A DNA stretch of 22,002 bases from a virus: the IMG/VR virus record IMGVR_UViG_3300043773_002234, positions 1 through 22,002 of that record. One strand, written 5' to 3'. The notes under the pieces were generated by a model. It was not told the DNA's origin, did no database searches, and was given only the letters and a program-made list of their open reading frames with translations. This document shows positions 20,707 to 22,002 of the stretch, in pieces (position 1 is the stretch's first letter; every line of letters begins with the position of its first letter). The position numbers and the translations under genes are program-made.

Positions 20707-21299
20707 CACCGACAGCACCAGTTGTAACAACAATCCAATCACCAATAGTCCTTGCTTCTGGATCACTTGGTACTTTAGTCACTCTGGATCTCAAAACTAG
20801 AGTCGGTGCATGGTTGTATGTCCGAATGGGTCGTCGTGTGAATACAGCACTTACTAGGGCTGCGTATGTATCTATTCGCAGAACAGACGATAACAGCATA
20901 GTTTTACCTGCACAAACATTCGATGTTGTTAGCCAAACAGCCGCAGCACAATCAACAACGGTTGGTACTGCGTCGGCTGTTGGTGACGGTACTGTTATTT
21001 TGGCTTCTGCTACTGGTTTTGCAATCGGTGATACGATTTGTTTACACTCCGACGACACCAATGCAAACCGAGTCGAATTTGCTCGCATCGTGAACATCGC
21101 AACTAACACAATCACAGTTGAACGAAATTTCCGATCTGCCCACAGCGTCGGTGATCGTGTAACCAGCCTTGCTGATGTTCGTCAGTTATACATTCCCGGT
21201 GGTGACGTTTACGAAATTCGAGCAATCAACAACAGTGGACAACCAATGGTGTTCGCTGTAGATGCCCTCGAAATGCCAGGGGACACCATCACAACATGA
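20688..21299 (+). CDS. Probable phage structural protein, 203 aa
   Basis: A 203-residue protein of almost pure beta character, rich in Thr, Ala and Val. Segments such as GTASAVGDGTVILASATGFAIGDTICLHSDDTNANRVEFARIVNIATNTITVERNF resemble the 'ATGFAVGDTI.I' strand-loop repeats found in phage tail and adaptor proteins. Its start overlaps the upstream gene (19 nt) and its stop overlaps the LamG-like gene (ATGA). It is likely a virion surface, tail or fibre-adaptor component. The call is by composition and pattern. Confidence 0.6.
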   Translation: MAAIPVTPTAPVVTTIQSPIVLASGSLGTLVTLDLKTRVGAWLYVRMGRRVNTALTRAAYVSIRRTDDNSIVLPAQTFDVVSQTAAAQSTTVGTASAVGDGTVILASATGFAIGDTICLHSDDTNANRVEFARIVNIATNTITVERNFRSAHSVGDRVTSLADVRQLYIPGGDVYEIRAINNSGQPMVFAVDALEMPGDTITT

Positions 21300-22002
21300 T
21301 AGGATACTGGGATCGAGGCTATGAATGGATGGCGGATAGGCTACAAGCTCTCTGGTGTCCTTCTTTTGCACACAGCCAATTACAATCACCAGACGTTTCT
21401 GGATTTGCAAATCACGGGACGTTAGTAAACTTTGCGAACAACGGCAACAATGCTTTGGTGACGAGTGGTGGCAAACCTGCGCTAGATTTTGATGGGTTGA
21501 ATGATCGCGTTACCACGCCGTTAGTTAGCACTACAATGTTTACTGGCTTTACAGTCAATTTTTGGCTAAAAGCAAGAAACACTGGCGGAATGATTCTTGG
21601 TCATAGCTCAAATAATGTTACTCATATACGTCTATTTGGTACTACCGCAGCTACATCGTTGCGGCTCGCAATAGGGACATTTACATTTGATTTAACAGCT
21701 TCTTCTCGCAACACCCAAGATTGGTCAGTTATTACAACTGTTGGACTTGGAACAACAGTTGCTTGGTATTATAACGGGTTGTTAGTTGAATCTGCAACAA
21801 TTGCAGCGGCATCCAGCGGTGGCATGGCTGTAAATACTATTGGTACTGGAGCTTCATCTCCTTTATTTTTTGACGGCCAACTCGACGATATTCGACTCTA
21901 CAGCCGAGCATTGACAGCGCAGGAAATACTTGCCACATACCAAGCTGGCCGTGGCGGTGGGTTGCTATACGAACCACCGAGACGAAAGACATACTTTGTT
22001 CC
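21296..22002 (+). CDS. LamG/concanavalin A-like lectin-domain protein, 3' end cut by the window
   Basis: Begins at an ATGA overlap and stays open to the window edge (235 codons visible). The pattern is that of LamG-like (Laminin_G_3) domains: 'ALDFDGLNDRVTTP', 'FTVNFWLKA', 'WYYNGLLVESATI' and the hallmark 'FDGQLDDIRLYSRALTAQEI' near residue 196. The N-terminus (GYWDRGYEWMADRLQALWCPSF) precedes the domain and the end of the visible part has a GGGLLYEPPRRK linker. In phages such domains bind host surface sugars in tail fibres or adhesins. A+T-rich, like its upstream neighbours. Confidence 0.8.
   Translation, partial: MIGYWDRGYEWMADRLQALWCPSFAHSQLQSPDVSGFANHGTLVNFANNGNNALVTSGGKPALDFDGLNDRVTTPLVSTTMFTGFTVNFWLKARNTGGMILGHSSNNVTHIRLFGTTAATSLRLAIGTFTFDLTASSRNTQDWSVITTVGLGTTVAWYYNGLLVESATIAAASSGGMAVNTIGTGASSPLFFDGQLDDIRLYSRALTAQEILATYQAGRGGGLLYEPPRRKTYFV

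Overview
The window is a stretch of a tailed double-stranded DNA phage or prophage (Caudoviricetes). The evidence is an ordered DNA-packaging and head module on the plus strand: small and large terminase, portal, MuF-type minor head protein, prohead protease, decoration protein and HK97-like major capsid protein. A second block of early or regulatory genes is transcribed divergently on the minus strand. Host identity cannot be read from the sequence. A lipobox lipoprotein, GGAG-type ribosome binding sites and TTGAnn/TATACT-type promoters show it is bacterial. No tRNA, integrase, transposase or CRISPR array was seen.

Left arm, 1-3737, minus strand: two small unknown genes that share an identical 23-bp leader, then a MoxR/CbbQ-like AAA+ ATPase, a DUF7192/VWA-like partner, a sigma-70-like protein and an unknown protein that runs off the window. 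The last four are nearly contiguous, with start/stop overlaps, so this looks like one operon. The 3738-3981 intergenic region separates it from the packaging genes. It holds a 22-bp perfect palindrome, a 15-bp imperfect direct repeat and a candidate minus-strand promoter.

Packaging and portal, 3982-7792, plus strand: small terminase, large terminase and portal. A cassette at 7797-9118 sits between portal and MuF and is unusual for a phage head module. It encodes a mono-cluster ferredoxin, two unknown small proteins and a four-helix membrane protein with the complete histidine-box set of fatty acid hydroxylases and sterol desaturases. A ferredoxin is a plausible electron donor for a di-iron membrane hydroxylase, so this may be an auxiliary lipid-modifying unit.

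At 9128-11941 lies a 937-residue MuF protein extended by two HTH-like repeats on Thr/Pro linkers and a C-terminal HExxH domain, the layout of phage MuF polymorphic toxins. It is followed by a membrane-anchored HNH nuclease, small membrane proteins, a lipoprotein, a secreted Pro-rich protein and a papain-like cysteine peptidase candidate (11957-15839). This group of envelope-targeted genes interrupts the head module and has its own promoters and terminators.

The head module resumes at 15942 with the prohead protease/scaffold, decoration protein and major capsid protein (terminator at 19079), then a possible connector and a holin-like protein. From about 20050 base composition shifts toward A+T, and the genes become very tightly packed: a small membrane protein, two probable tail or adaptor proteins and a LamG-like lectin-domain protein cut by the window edge. 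This looks like a mosaic junction into a tail or adsorption region.
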